From positions 1,364,001-1,428,000 of the forward strand of contig JAPFFF010000014.1 in assembly GCA_039105265.1 (NCBI GenBank): DNA of 64,000 nucleotides. Reading direction: 5' to 3'. Positions 52,701 to 61,782 of this stretch are shown here, piece by piece (within the stretch, counting starts at the first letter, position 1; the number at the start of each line of letters is the position of its first letter). Origin of the DNA: Tritrichomonas musculus (lineage: Eukaryota > Parabasalia > Tritrichomonadida > Tritrichomonadidae). Under the pieces are notes generated by a model. The model was not told the DNA's origin and made no database searches. It saw only the letters and a list, made by a program, of their open reading frames with translations. A program made the position numbers and the translations under genes.

Positions 52701-53089
52701 GATAGATACATTTATTTAATGCTAGTATAATTATTGAATATTAATTATGAGAGTCAAAATGAAAATTTCGAAATTTGCATGGTAAATGAATCGTATATTG
52801 TTATTAAAGTGTTGATAGCGGTAAATTTGCATTTGTTTTTGTATTTTGAGAAGCATGGCGTAATGATATCAGTATCAGCATTTTAAGATTTGGATGAAAT
52901 GCACGAAAAAAATTGCCAAATGATATTGATAACTTATTATATTAAAGTATTAACGCGTTTTTTATCATTTTGTTCTTGCTATTGTTGAAGAAAAGCTCAG
53001 GGAAAAAAAAACTTGGAATTTCCAAGTTTTCTTGACATGTGAAATAAAAAAAACTTGGAAATTCCAAGTTGGAATTTTTTTCCTAATCC
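49756..53089 (+). mobile_element. Mutator-like element, apparently complete
   Basis: A 3.3-kb element with TIRs of about 370 bp that are almost identical (49756-50127 and 52720-53089). They start GGATGCGGAAAAAAATTCCA on the left and GGATTAGGAAAAAAATTCCA on the right strand. A perfect 9-bp duplication TATCTAATT lies at 49747-49755 and 53090-53098, the size typical of Mutator-like elements. It encodes one intact transposase. A second inner inverted pair, CCTACCGAATGTTTTTT (about 50212) and AAAAAACATTCGGTAGG (about 52441), brackets the gene. It sits in a CT-rich satellite. Confidence 0.92.
50326..52320 (+). CDS. MULE transposase
   Basis: A 664-residue protein from the ATG at 50326; a GTG-started extension runs into the inner inverted repeat and was not chosen. 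Residues about 45-85 form a small zinc-binding domain of the FAR1/WRKY-GCM1 kind (IQCKDQDCPFQITF, then HKINCSH). The RNase-H-fold catalytic domain has Asp205 in LIVDATF, Asp264 in VISDMAPCIEKA, and the Cys286/His289 pair in YCLFHLKENFLKKF, all typical of Mutator-like transposases. A third acidic residue should lie after about 350 but I cannot fix it. The end has a basic patch (KPKKKQKKRY) that may be a nuclear signal. Confidence 0.88.
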   Translation: METSKIELVNFFENRDEMIQYCINLARTKSIKFNILNSGNYYKIQCKDQDCPFQITFNLRDSKKCKKGYYLVLKGTNLNHKINCSHSIQNIRDSLDPHALAERISDSFKESMPSINQVKNILKIISGKDFTKNESKYIRHLAKGIFFNHTKGSLGQLIDLAEKFKNEHNWELNYDFFEGTLTAIILFPPWARKVLKSYPNPLIVDATFSKEDIRFTTCAVIDGELHTQIVGIVLRGTEDSKGYRYIFDMIENELPDVHFTVISDMAPCIEKACRDSFGKKYNLIYCLFHLKENFLKKFQFKPSVNLWKCLKHLMQGKISDDTFQALWIKEESQVDSELKGLYYLSNIAHHFLSNPKIHKRNIVSSQRLEMFNNIIKLKSNNAYYMLQECFTISTEWFEASASRIHKENQLLTDSANQLIDKMILKDARNEFYDDEYHLVGQKGKCVCYIDTDLGIPCPKQIRFLRENNIDLYKAVSKDWLCSTFHEAFGTITCNVSLNNHSYEKVVQTDQLKVQDADLIASKIRYLYQNSPEYREKINDLIHQAQIDIQLPLFSLLNKPKKKQKKRYISSIEENNLDKDKSLIFKIIQRHVEGRKVTISALVSLANQLCDTNPAIPRLKYTVKTKKAIIDWYFKNWTMISKAFADIPNQAPNGVIVSDDENEIF

Positions 53090-53468
53090 TATCTAATTTC
53101 TCTTATTCTTTTTATTCTCACCCAATCTCTCTTATCCTAATCTTTCAAATCCAATCTTTCTTATTCTCATTTATCTTATCTAATCTCACTTATTCCCTTC
53201 TATCTTATTTAATCTTTCTCATCCAATATCACCTATTCTCTTCTATTTCATCTAATCTTTCTTATTCTCTTTTATCTTATCCAATCTCTTCTATTCTCTT
53301 CTATTTCATCCAATCTTTCTTATTCTCTTTTATCTTATTCAATCTTTCTTATTCTCATTCTCTTCTATCTTATCCAATCTCTCTTATTCTCTTCTATCTC
53401 ATTTGATCTTTCTTATTCTCTTTTATCTTATCCAATATTTCTTATTCTCATTCTTTTCTATTCCCGTT

Positions 53469-53500
<32 letters not shown>

Positions 53501-53590
53501 AAACAGATTTGAGTTAAAAAGAATTCTCTATATTAAAAAAACCGATAAGTGTAGCATTTTATCTTATCCAATCTTTCTTATTCATCACCA
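53090..53590. repeat. CT-rich satellite, right part
   Basis: Degenerate tandem units of about 30 bp (TTATTCTCTTTTATCTTATC, then CAATCTTTC). They continue the array seen left of the Mutator-like element, which is therefore split by it. A (TAA)n(TTA)n palindrome lies at about 53470-53500. Confidence 0.8.
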
Positions 53591-53603
53591 ATAAGTGTAG
53601 CAT

Positions 53604-54028
53604 TCCGGTGATGAGTTGCTTTTATGCTGAGTTGTTTCTTGGCTGAGTTGTTTTGCGGCTGAGTTGCTCCTTGGCTGAGTTGCTCCTTGGCTAAGTTGCT
53701 CCTTGGCTAAGTTGTTTTGCGGCTGAGTTGCTCATTGGCTGAGTTGTTTTGCGGCTGAGTTGCTCCTTGGATGAGTTGCTTCTTGGCTGAGTTATTTCTT
53801 GGCTGAGTTGTTTCTTTGTTGAGTTGCTCCTTGGTTGAGTTGTTTCTTGGCTGAGCTGCTCCTTGGATAAGTTGTTTCTTGGCTGAGTTATTTCTTGGCT
53901 GAGTTGTTTCTTTGTTGAGTTGCTCCTTGGTTGAGTTGTTTCTTGGCTGAGCTGCTCCTTGGATAAGTTGTTTCTTGGCTGAGTTATTTCTTGGCTGAGT
54001 TGTTTCTTGGCTGAGTTGTTTCTTGGCT
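53604..54028. repeat. 16-bp minisatellite with 96-bp higher-order unit
   Basis: About 26 copies of a 16-bp unit (CTGAGTTGCTCCTTGG and variants). A block of six units (96 bp), beginning CTGAGTTATTTCTTGG, is repeated twice in a row from about 53787 to 53978. Since 16 is not a multiple of three it is not a simple coding repeat. Confidence 0.92.
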
Positions 54029-54105
54029 GAGGACTGATTAAAAAATAATCTAATTGAATTAATTGAATTAATAATAATAAATAAATAAATAATTATCTAG
54101 GTATC

Positions 54106-54137
54106 ACTTTTTGAGTTTTGTAAAATACTCAAAAAGT
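54106..54137. other. Hairpin 1
   Basis: ACTTTTTGAGT and ACTCAAAAAGT form a perfect 11-bp stem with a 10-base loop. Confidence 0.85.
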
Positions 54138-54164
54138 TATAAAACAGATAATTAAACATAAATT

Positions 54165-54206
54165 GAAGTAGCTTTTTGAAGGCTACGTCTTTCAAAAAGC
54201 TACTTC
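54165..54206. other. Hairpin 2
   Basis: GAAGTAGCTTTTTGAA and TTCAAAAAGCTACTTC form a perfect 16-bp stem with a 10-base loop (GGCTACGTCT), 28 bp after hairpin 1. Confidence 0.9.
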
Positions 54207-54636
54207 ATTTATTTTTTAAATTAATAAAAAAAAAAAATAATCTAATTCAATTAATAAAAAAAAATTCATTTTGAATGAAAACTACCTTTTATTCGCAATT
54301 TTGTGCTTAAAAAAGAGAAGATTCATTGTAAGAATAATACCGAGATTTTAAATATCACAAAAGAACTGCAAAAAAGTTGATTTTTTTTAAATACATATGG
54401 CTATTCTAAAACTTTTTATATTCAATCAACCAACTAAATATAGAAAAAAAAAATAGTTTGATAGAACTTTTTTTTGCATTAATATGCAAAAATGATTATT
54501 TATTTTAATTTTTATGCAATGCATTAGAGCTTAAATGATAATATGAACTATGGTTTATATTGATAAAGAAGTTTATTGTTTGATATAATAATAAGCTTTT
54601 TAATGCATATTAATATATATATTTTTAATTATATTA

Positions 54637-54947
54637 GACCTTTTTATAAAAAGAAATTTTTTTTGCGATAAAGTATACTTTTTAGCGATAATGATCACTT
54701 TTTCATAAAAATGAACTTTTTCACAAAAACGCAAAGCAATTAGAATTATTATTTAAAACCAATGTTATATAATTCTAGACAAGCATATAATATATTTTAA
54801 TTGTTATAAATTATGTTTTATCAGTTTATTTTTAAGATATATAGATTCATTTGTTTAAGTGAAAAAGTTCTTTTTTTATGAAAAAGTAGACATTATCGCT
54901 AAAAAGTATACTTTATCGCAAAAAAAAATTTTTTTTATAAAAAGGTC
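54637..54947. mobile_element. TA-flanked MITE with 95-bp TIRs
   Basis: A 311-bp element, almost wholly inverted repeat: GACCTTTTTATAAAAA, then TTGCGATAAAGTATACTTTT at both ends. It is flanked by TA on each side. There is no gene. The near-identity of the arms suggests recent movement or a foldback origin. Confidence 0.8.
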
Positions 54948-55399
54948 TATTAATTATTGGGATAATGATTTTGGCACCCAAAATGCACGCCGGCCAAATA
55001 GGTATTCAAAAAATGCAACCCAAATCGGTTTTGCACCCAAATTTTATTTTTGCACCTATTTTGCACCAAAATAAACTAAATAAAAAGTGGTTTGCTTATA
55101 CAAAATTTTTCTATCTTCATTTCTAACTTTTTTGGCTCAAAATCCTTTATAAAGTATTTTATTTCTGGTAATTTGCTTTGTTTGCCGTGGAATCTATTGT
55201 TCTGTCTCTTTTTCATCCTTTTTTTGCCAAATATTCAAATATTATATAATTTTCATAATAATTCAATTTATTTGTTTAAAATGGTTGTTTATAATATACT
55301 TAATTATTCTGTCATATGAAAATTTAGAAGCTAGCTGAGAGTAAAAAAATATTTGTGTTTTAAAATTGTTATAATCTACCTCAGAATATATTGAAAGAA
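54948..55399. other. Intergenic region with a GCACCCAAA-rich patch
   Basis: At about 54967-55075 the motif GCACCCAAA or its variants recurs, with ATTTTGGCACC near the start and GCACCAAAAT near the end. This could be another tiny inverted-repeat element. No gene is supported. Confidence 0.35.
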
Positions 55400-55762
55400 T
55401 AAAAAAAATCCATATTTTGAATAATCTGATTTGAATGCTCTCACAAAAATATAAAATTTGATATAAATATTAATTTTAAACGGATATTTAAAAATTTAAA
55501 ACGATTTTCTTAAAGAACAAAGTGAGATTAATAAGCAATGCTTCATAAGCAAAGATGCAGAATGAGGTTTGATGTTATAAATTTATTTTAGTATAATAAT
55601 TTTTGTGTTTTTTCAATCTTTTTTAAAACGATCAAATTAAAAAAGGACTCAAAAAAAAAAAAAAAAAAAAAAAAAAAAGATCAATTGAATCATTAATAAA
55701 TCATTATTTAGATATCAATTGTTGTAACCATTTTTTATTATTTGTTTGAAAATGCTGGGAAA

Positions 55763-55863
55763 TAAAGTGCGTCCACAATTAAGAAAGTATTTTTTGAATA
55801 AGCTCATAGAAATATTGAATGAGTTTTCACAATTTTAACTTTTCTAATAGTGGACACACTTTA
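55763..55863. mobile_element. 101-bp mini inverted-repeat element
   Basis: TIRs are TAAAGTGCGTCCACAATTA (left) and TAAAGTGTGTCCACTATTA (right, reverse complement). The interior has AGCTCATAGAAATATT. It interrupts the left half of the long-inverted-repeat element. Confidence 0.6.
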
Positions 55864-56154
55864 ATAAAATAAAATAAAAGAAATAATTCTAAACGGAAAT
55901 TTAAAGTTTTTTATACAATTCTTTGATTTTTATCTGCTTTTCAACAAATTTTAACTATGCCTCGGTGATTTCATATATTATAGACATTGATCATAGTAAC
56001 CAATTTTTTGTTTTTTGTATAATTTAAAACGATCAAATTAAAAAAAAGTCAGAAAAATAAAAGATCAATTGAATCATTAATAAATCATCATTTAGATATC
56101 AATTGTTGTAACCTTTTTTTTGTTTTTTCAACTTTTTATAAAATAGTAGTATAT

Positions 56155-56206
56155 ACTAGTCGGTTTCCGCGGGGCATGGCTCCCCACGCGTCAATACGAA
56201 CTAGTT
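56155..56206. other. GC-rich hairpin upstream of the HNH gene
   Basis: ACTAGTCG and CGAACTAGT bracket an inner stem GCGGGG / CCCCACGC with loop CATGGCT. It stands out in poly-A-rich DNA; a long A tract follows. Confidence 0.6.
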
Positions 56207-56215
56207 AAAAAAAAA

Positions 56216-56251
<36 letters not shown>

Positions 56252-56361
56252 AAAAAAAAAAATATTTTTTCTCCATGATGGCTCTCACTACTGTCCACCA
56301 TCTATGAAGCGGCACAGGTACCTGCCCCGAGAATCTCGTACCTATTTCTTCATATATGTAA

Positions 56362-56697
56362 ATGTCATTTGTACGACTTAAAGGCTTTACTAACGACTAT
56401 GAGATACTGAATAGGTACCCCTTTACTATAAGACGTAAGAGTAATCATTTTATATGCAAAGATGCAAAGCATATTAAGGGGTATATACGAGTATGTCTAA
56501 ATGACAACTACTACTTGAAACATGTACTTATAGCAAGACAGTTCATACCTAATGATGACCCACGACATAAAACAGAGGTAGACCATATCAATAGGAATAG
56601 GGCTGACTACCATCTAAGCAACTTAAGATGGGTAACCCCAACTGATAGTAACTATAACAGGGATATGCCCAAAATTATAAATGCGAGGGCAGATTAG
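56362..56697 (+). CDS. HNH endonuclease (HNH_3/NUMOD4-like)
   Basis: A 111-residue protein; an in-frame TAA directly precedes the ATG. The N-terminal half (NDYEILNRYPFTIRRK, then KGYIRVCLNDNYYLKHVLIA) resembles the NUMOD4-type DNA-binding segment of phage homing nucleases. Residues 72-98 are the HNH core: EVDHINRNRADYHLSNLRWV, with Asp74-His75, Asn77 and Asn87. Such enzymes nick or cut DNA. Codon use (many ATA, AGA, TAC) differs from the host genes, which supports a mobile or viral-type origin. It may be a gene of the surrounding element or a separate homing-type insertion. It is short but looks whole. Confidence 0.8.
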   Translation: MSFVRLKGFTNDYEILNRYPFTIRRKSNHFICKDAKHIKGYIRVCLNDNYYLKHVLIARQFIPNDDPRHKTEVDHINRNRADYHLSNLRWVTPTDSNYNRDMPKIINARAD

Positions 56698-56833
56698 ATA
56701 TATGGTACTCTAAGAACTCAAAGGCAAAATGTTCTATTTGGTCGATAAATTCCAAATCACCATCTTTCATAATTACATTAAGAATTTCAGGTTCGAAATA
56801 CTCAGCAGCTAACTCTTTTATCTTAATAATTAT
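56694..56833 (-). pseudogene. Fragment of an unknown coding sequence
   Basis: An open frame on the minus strand reads KIKELAAEYFEPEILNVIMK, then DGDLEFIDQIEHFAFEFLEY, and ends at a TAA that overlaps the HNH stop. It is protein-like in composition but has no start of its own: an in-frame TAG lies just upstream. It looks like the tail of a gene captured by the element. Family unknown. Confidence 0.4.
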
Positions 56834-57094
56834 CTACATTTTAATTAAGCTCACTTTTTTTTAATGAAGATTTCAATAATTTTTTAAGGATGAAAGATTT
56901 TATACGATTTAAATCAATTTCCAATAACTATTTTTAGTACATTTCTTATTTTGTAAAACATTTTAAATAAGTTCACTTTTTTATAGAGATTGTTTGATAT
57001 TTTATAGAAAAAAAAGAATTGATGAATCTGAAATAAATTTTTAATAATAATTCTGATTGTACTTCTTTGTGAATAAATCATTTTCCTTAATTTC

Positions 57095-57125
<31 letters not shown>

Positions 57126-57314
57126 GTTTTTTTGATGATTGTCTGAATTTTTGAAGGAAAAAATAGTTGTTATATTCGATATCTAAAGAATGATTTATTA
57201 ATGATTCAATTGATCTTTTTCTTTTTTGAGTATTTTTGATTTGATCGTTTTAAAAAAAGTGAAAAAACAAAAAATGGTTACAACAATTGATATCTAAATA
57301 ATGATTTATTAATA

Positions 57315-57750
57315 GAGGAAAATTCTATGCCCCTGGGGCACGGCCCAGAAAAAATAATAATAATAATAAAAAAACGCCATGGTATATGCATAAACCGCCA
57401 AATAATGGTGAATTTTGACGTACTTTGTTCATTAAATTGACATTAAAAATCGGAAAATGAAAAAATTTAAAAATATAATTTTTTTTTATATGCATAATTT
57501 TATATTTTTACATGATTTTTCCCGAAGTCTACATACCCCCTAGCGGGCGTCGAGCGAGGCGAGGCCGAGTGAGACCTCGCAGATGGGGGTAAGACTCGGT
57601 AAAAATTTGTACCATAAAATTATAGATATAAAAAATTATTATTTTTAAATTTTTTGTATTTTTTGATTCTTATTTTGAATAATCTCATTGAAAAAATTGA
57701 ATTCTAGGGCGTGCCCCTGGGGCGTGTCACAGGGGCACAAAATTTCACCC
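57315..57750. mobile_element. 436-bp MITE with 9-bp target duplication
   Basis: TIRs are GAGGAAAATTCTATGCCCCT (left) and GGGTGAAATTTTGTGCCCCT (right, reverse complement). The 9-bp TTATTAATA lies at 57306-57314 and 57751-57759. This suggests mobilisation by a Mutator-like transposase. It interrupts the right arm of the long-inverted-repeat element; the left arm shows the empty site. Its GC-rich centre (ACCCCCTAGCGGGCGTCGAG) is shared with 18345-18440. Confidence 0.88.
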
Positions 57751-58032
57751 TTATTAATAATTCAATTGATCTTTTTCTTTTTTGGGTATTTTTGATTTGA
57801 TCGTTTTAAAAAAGATTGGAAAAACTAAAATAATTATTATACTAAAATAAATTTATAACATCAAACCTCATTCTGCATCTTTGCTTATGAAGCATTGCTT
57901 ATTAATCTCACTTTGTTCTTTAAGAAAATCGTTTTAAATTTTTAAATATCCGTTTAAAATTAATATTTATATCAAATTTTATATTTTTGTGAGAGCATTC
58001 AAATCAGATTATTCAAAATATGGATTTTTTTA

Positions 58033-58920
58033 GAACAGGCGAAAAAATAATCTTACCAATTTTATAACAAATTATTGAAACCATAAAATATGCTTTGAGA
58101 TACATAAAAAATAAAAGCAATTTTAAAGTTTTTTGACTGGTCATTTTTGAAAAAAAGTTCGTTTAATTATATTCCATATTTAGAGCTTGACTTGGTAATA
58201 GATAAATATATTCATTTCATTATTATTATAGAAGGTATTTATTTTATATATAATGGATAATTTTATTAATCATCTAAAGTAATCTAGATATTTGTGTTTA
58301 AGTATAATAAACTGGATTATTCGCATTTGAAAACAATTTTTTTATATGAAGCAAACTGCCCCTATCCAATATATACATGTTTTCATATTTTTTCACAAGT
58401 ATATATTAATATGCAATGTTATATTTTTAATATATAAATATTATTTGTGAAAAATTTCAAAATAAATTCATCAGCTTTTTTTTTTATTAAAAATAATGTT
58501 TTGAATATTTTCAATGAGATATATCAATATTATTTTTTAAATAAAATTTAATTCATTAAAATGCTCTTAAAATGCTTAAAAGTTTTTTTGATGATGCATT
58601 ATATTAGACTTTGTTTCCTTTTTTTCGTTGATTTTTCATTGGCGATCTCTCTGGAAAAGAAAAATAAGACCGAATTCCTCTATTTAAAATAAGCATTTTT
58701 TGAGTAATTGGATAATATCGTCTATCATTTTCCAAATTATCAGCAAACTTTTGATGTATCTGTGTAAACAAGATAATTATAAAATTTTGATCTCCCATGG
58801 TCAATTTCAGCCTCAACCGTTGAATTTATTCCTTTTCAATTTTTGAATCATTACGGTTTGAATTTAGCTATGGCCAATATCAACCATTAAACGATTAAGA
58901 TCTGATAAGCAGATTATTAA
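58033..58920. other. Intergenic region
   Basis: Mostly featureless AT-rich sequence, apart from the small open frame listed separately. Confidence 0.5.
58604..58798 (-). CDS. Possible small protein or gene remnant
   Basis: A 64-residue frame from the ATG at 58798: MGDQNFIIILFTQIHQKFAD, then NLENDRRYYPITQKMLILNR and a basic tail. Its mixed composition is more protein-like than other small frames in this region. No family is recognised. It may be the front piece of a decayed host gene; there is no clear initiator motif near the start. Confidence 0.25.
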   Translation of the reverse strand: MGDQNFIIILFTQIHQKFADNLENDRRYYPITQKMLILNRGIRSYFSFPERSPMKNQRKKGNKV

Positions 58921-59160
58921 GGTACAAATCCAGTACGTTACGTAACCGCCATTTTTTTTGACACTTTATAAGAAAAAATCGACATGTTATATAAAAAATC
59001 GAATATCTGACTATTTTTTACATAACATGTCATTGAATTAAGAAAAATGTAAAATAAATGTCAAAAACACACCTTGTCAATTTAAACTTTTTCAAAGACC
59101 CCCATCTATTCAAATAATAAACGTTCTCACTTACAAAAAATAACGTACTGGATTTGTACC
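58921..59160. mobile_element. 240-bp TTAA-flanked MITE
   Basis: TIRs GGTACAAATCCAGTACGTTA are perfect for about 20 bp and flanked by TTAA on both sides (58917-58920 and 59161-59164). The centre is a hairpin: GACATGTTAT (58981) against ATAACATGTC (59021-59030). The flank type matches element F. Confidence 0.85.
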
Positions 59161-60570
59161 TTAAAATAAACATTTTTTTTTTTTTTTTTTTTATAAAAAA
59201 CAAATCTTTATTAGTGTTGTTAAAAGTTATATACAAAAATTCCAAACAAACTTTTGTCAAAATCAAAAAAAATTAAAATAGACTTTAAAGACCAATTTAA
59301 ACATATAAAAACATTTTTAAAGCAAATTTGAATTAATCTTTTTTGATTTTTTTGAGCTAATCTTAATTATTTTTTAGTAAATTTTCAAAATAAAATTAAT
59401 AAAAATATTGTGAAAAAAGGTTATTCAATTTTCTTGTAAAATTTATTGCTTTTTATATTTGCAAACAAGTAAAAATATATTTTTTTTAGTAATTAATTAT
59501 ATATTTAAAAGAATAAATTTAATAAAGATAAAGATAAATAGAGTTTATTTTAATTTTTGTCAACCAAAAAGTTATGTTTTTATTTTCTTAGGTATTCTCA
59601 AAAATTCAGAATAGCTTTTGATCAAATAAAAATTTTATTCTCAATTGCTTATCATAATTTCAATGATAGAAACTTTTTAAATGTTATTTTTGTCACTTTT
59701 TTGGGAAGAAAATCGTTATTTACGTCTATATTTGGTCGGAAAATACTCAAAATTTGAAAGAGCAGTCCACTAACAAAAATGATGGATAGTTTTTTCTTTA
59801 GTTAATTAATCAAAATATTTCAAAGATAGCAATTTATTTTTAAAATAAAATGGAGAGGAAAAAACGTTGACCAAAATTTTGAAAGCAATTAAATGAGTAT
59901 TATCAAATATTGAAAAACAATAAAAATTATATTCCGATAAAAATCAAAAAATTTCTAATTCAAATCAAAACAAATATCAATTCAAAATTTGAGGGGCTGT
60001 CCACAATTGAATTAGCTGTCCAAATATGGACAGATTTGGACTGTGGACAGCTGGTGTAAAAAAATACGTTGCTTTTTGGACAGTCTCCTTTGAAAAAGTT
60101 GTGGACGGTCTCATAGGTGTTAAAAGAAGTGCGAGAACCTAAATAACGTATTTTTATATAATTTAGTATGTTCATTATCTTTGTATCTTATCAAGAATAC
60201 TTTAATATTATTTTCATTTTAATATTAATAAACTTCTTAGTATTCCATTTATTGGTATAAAATGAAATAGATTAATTATTCATCAAAATACTGATCATTT
60301 AAAAAAACTGAAATATGTTGTGTTACCTCGATATCTGATAAATATATTAATATTATTTTTATATTTATATGATTTATTTAATATATTATATAATATATAT
60401 TGGTTATAAAGAAAAATAACTTTTTTAAATAATAATATTTGCATTTTATAAAATATTTGTTTTATTTGAGCTTATTTTGAGGGATAGATTGAATTTCTAG
60501 GGGATAACTATTATTATATATTTATATATATAAATATATTATATCATATTAAAATATAAAAAAATATCAC
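59161..60570. other. Intergenic region with a palindromic patch
   Basis: No gene is supported. At about 59997-60055 a palindromic patch contains AGCTGTCCA and TGGACAGCT around TGGACAG repeats, perhaps a decayed small element. Another GGACAG and GTGGACGG copy lies at about 60078-60110. Confidence 0.5.
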
Positions 60571-61491
60571 TCGACAGGCGTAGCTCTATTTTAACTTTTA
60601 TAAAACTTATTTTTTTTCTGGGGAAAACGTTATTTTTAAATTTTTGATAATTTTCGGTTCACTTTTTGATAATCTTCGAATGACTTTTTGATAACTTTTG
60701 GTTTATTTTTTGTTTATTTTCGGTTCACTTTTTGTTAATTTTCGGTTCACTTTTTGATAATTTTCGGTTCACTTTTTGTAAACTTTTGATCGACTTTTTG
60801 ATAATTTATGATTTATTTTTTGTTTATTTTCGGTTCACTTTTTGTTAATTTTCGGTTCACTTTTTGATAATTTTCGATTGACTTTTTAAGAAGTATCAAC
60901 TTTTTAGGTAATTCAATTTTTTTTATGTTTTGTTTCTTTATTTTATTTATTTTAAAGTAATTTATGCGAAATTTCAAGAAACAAAAGACATATAACACTT
61001 CCTAAATACTTATTCAAGTATATTCTATAAATATGAAGAGAAAATTTAATATGATTTTTCCATTAAAGAAGTTTTCATCAAAATTTATTGAAAAAAATTA
61101 TAATCTACTTAAGTAAAGTATTTACCATAAGTTAATCACTTTTTTATCTAAAAGAAAGTATATTTCTCAATATTAATTGAAGATTTTTTTTGATTATTTT
61201 GATATATTACCCAAATAAACTTTATATTTACATAAAATAATCTGTATTTATAATCATTTTCATTCTTTTTTCTTATTCCTATTTGATCAACGAGATAATA
61301 ATTATATCTTAATTAATGTAAAATAATATAAAGAACATTTAATACACTGATATTAGATTTAAAATAACTTGTATTTATGTTAAAAAGTCAGTTTCAGTTA
61401 TCTATTTGATCCAAATATATTGTCCTTATTATTTCCATATTCAATAGTTTACAATTAAAAACTACAATGTTTATAAAACTACACCTGTCGA
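60571..61491. mobile_element. Possible 921-bp inverted-repeat element
   Basis: TCGACAGGCGTAG at 60571 matches the reverse complement (TCGACAGGTGTAG) ending at 61491. No target duplication or gene is seen. It contains the 22-bp minisatellite. Confidence 0.45.
60641..60890. repeat. 22-bp minisatellite
   Basis: About 12 degenerate copies of TTTTCGGTTCACTTTTTGAT plus AA, with variants TTTTGGTTTATTTTTTGTTT. A longer block (TTATTTTTTGTTTATTTTCG and onward) is repeated. Confidence 0.88.
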
Positions 61492-61782
61492 ATAAATAAT
61501 TTTAATTTTATGTTTTTTATATTCTATATAGAGCAAATAATATAATATTAAAAAATAAAAGATATTGGAGACTTTTTATAGTTCCCGCACTTCTGTGTTA
61601 AATTTAAATTGGTTACGCGTGAAAAGCAAAAAATATGTGAATATGATTTTGATTTAACAAATAAAGTGAATAGAAATAGCATCAAAATCATCGTAAAATA
61701 TTAGAGACCAAATATATTTATATAAATATCGTTAATATTTATTCACATTTAGATTTCATTATATATCAACATGTTAATATAA
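61492..61782. other. Intergenic region, nothing recognised
   Basis: An AT-rich spacer up to the stop codon of the COG7 gene. Confidence 0.6.

Larger units (their letters stand above)
55400..58032. mobile_element. Long-inverted-repeat element carrying an HNH gene
   Basis: Arms of at least 220 bp match closely: 55400-55625 and 57813-58032 (for example GCAAAGATGCAGAATGAGGT and its reverse complement). With the MITE in the right arm set aside, the match extends to about 55738 and 57275. A sub-repeat of about 100 bp (AAAACGATCAAATT, then GATCAATTGAATCATTAATA) appears twice in each half. The centre (56150-56700) is less T-rich and holds an HNH gene and a GC-rich hairpin. No convincing target duplication was found, so the outer limits are approximate. 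Confidence 0.7.

Noticed and set aside
49210-53406. Plus frames of Ser/Leu/Phe-rich character either side of the Mutator-like element
   Set aside because: Translations of the CT-rich satellite.
53604-54028. CRISPR-like array
   Set aside because: Units are contiguous 16-mers without spacers, in a eukaryotic context.
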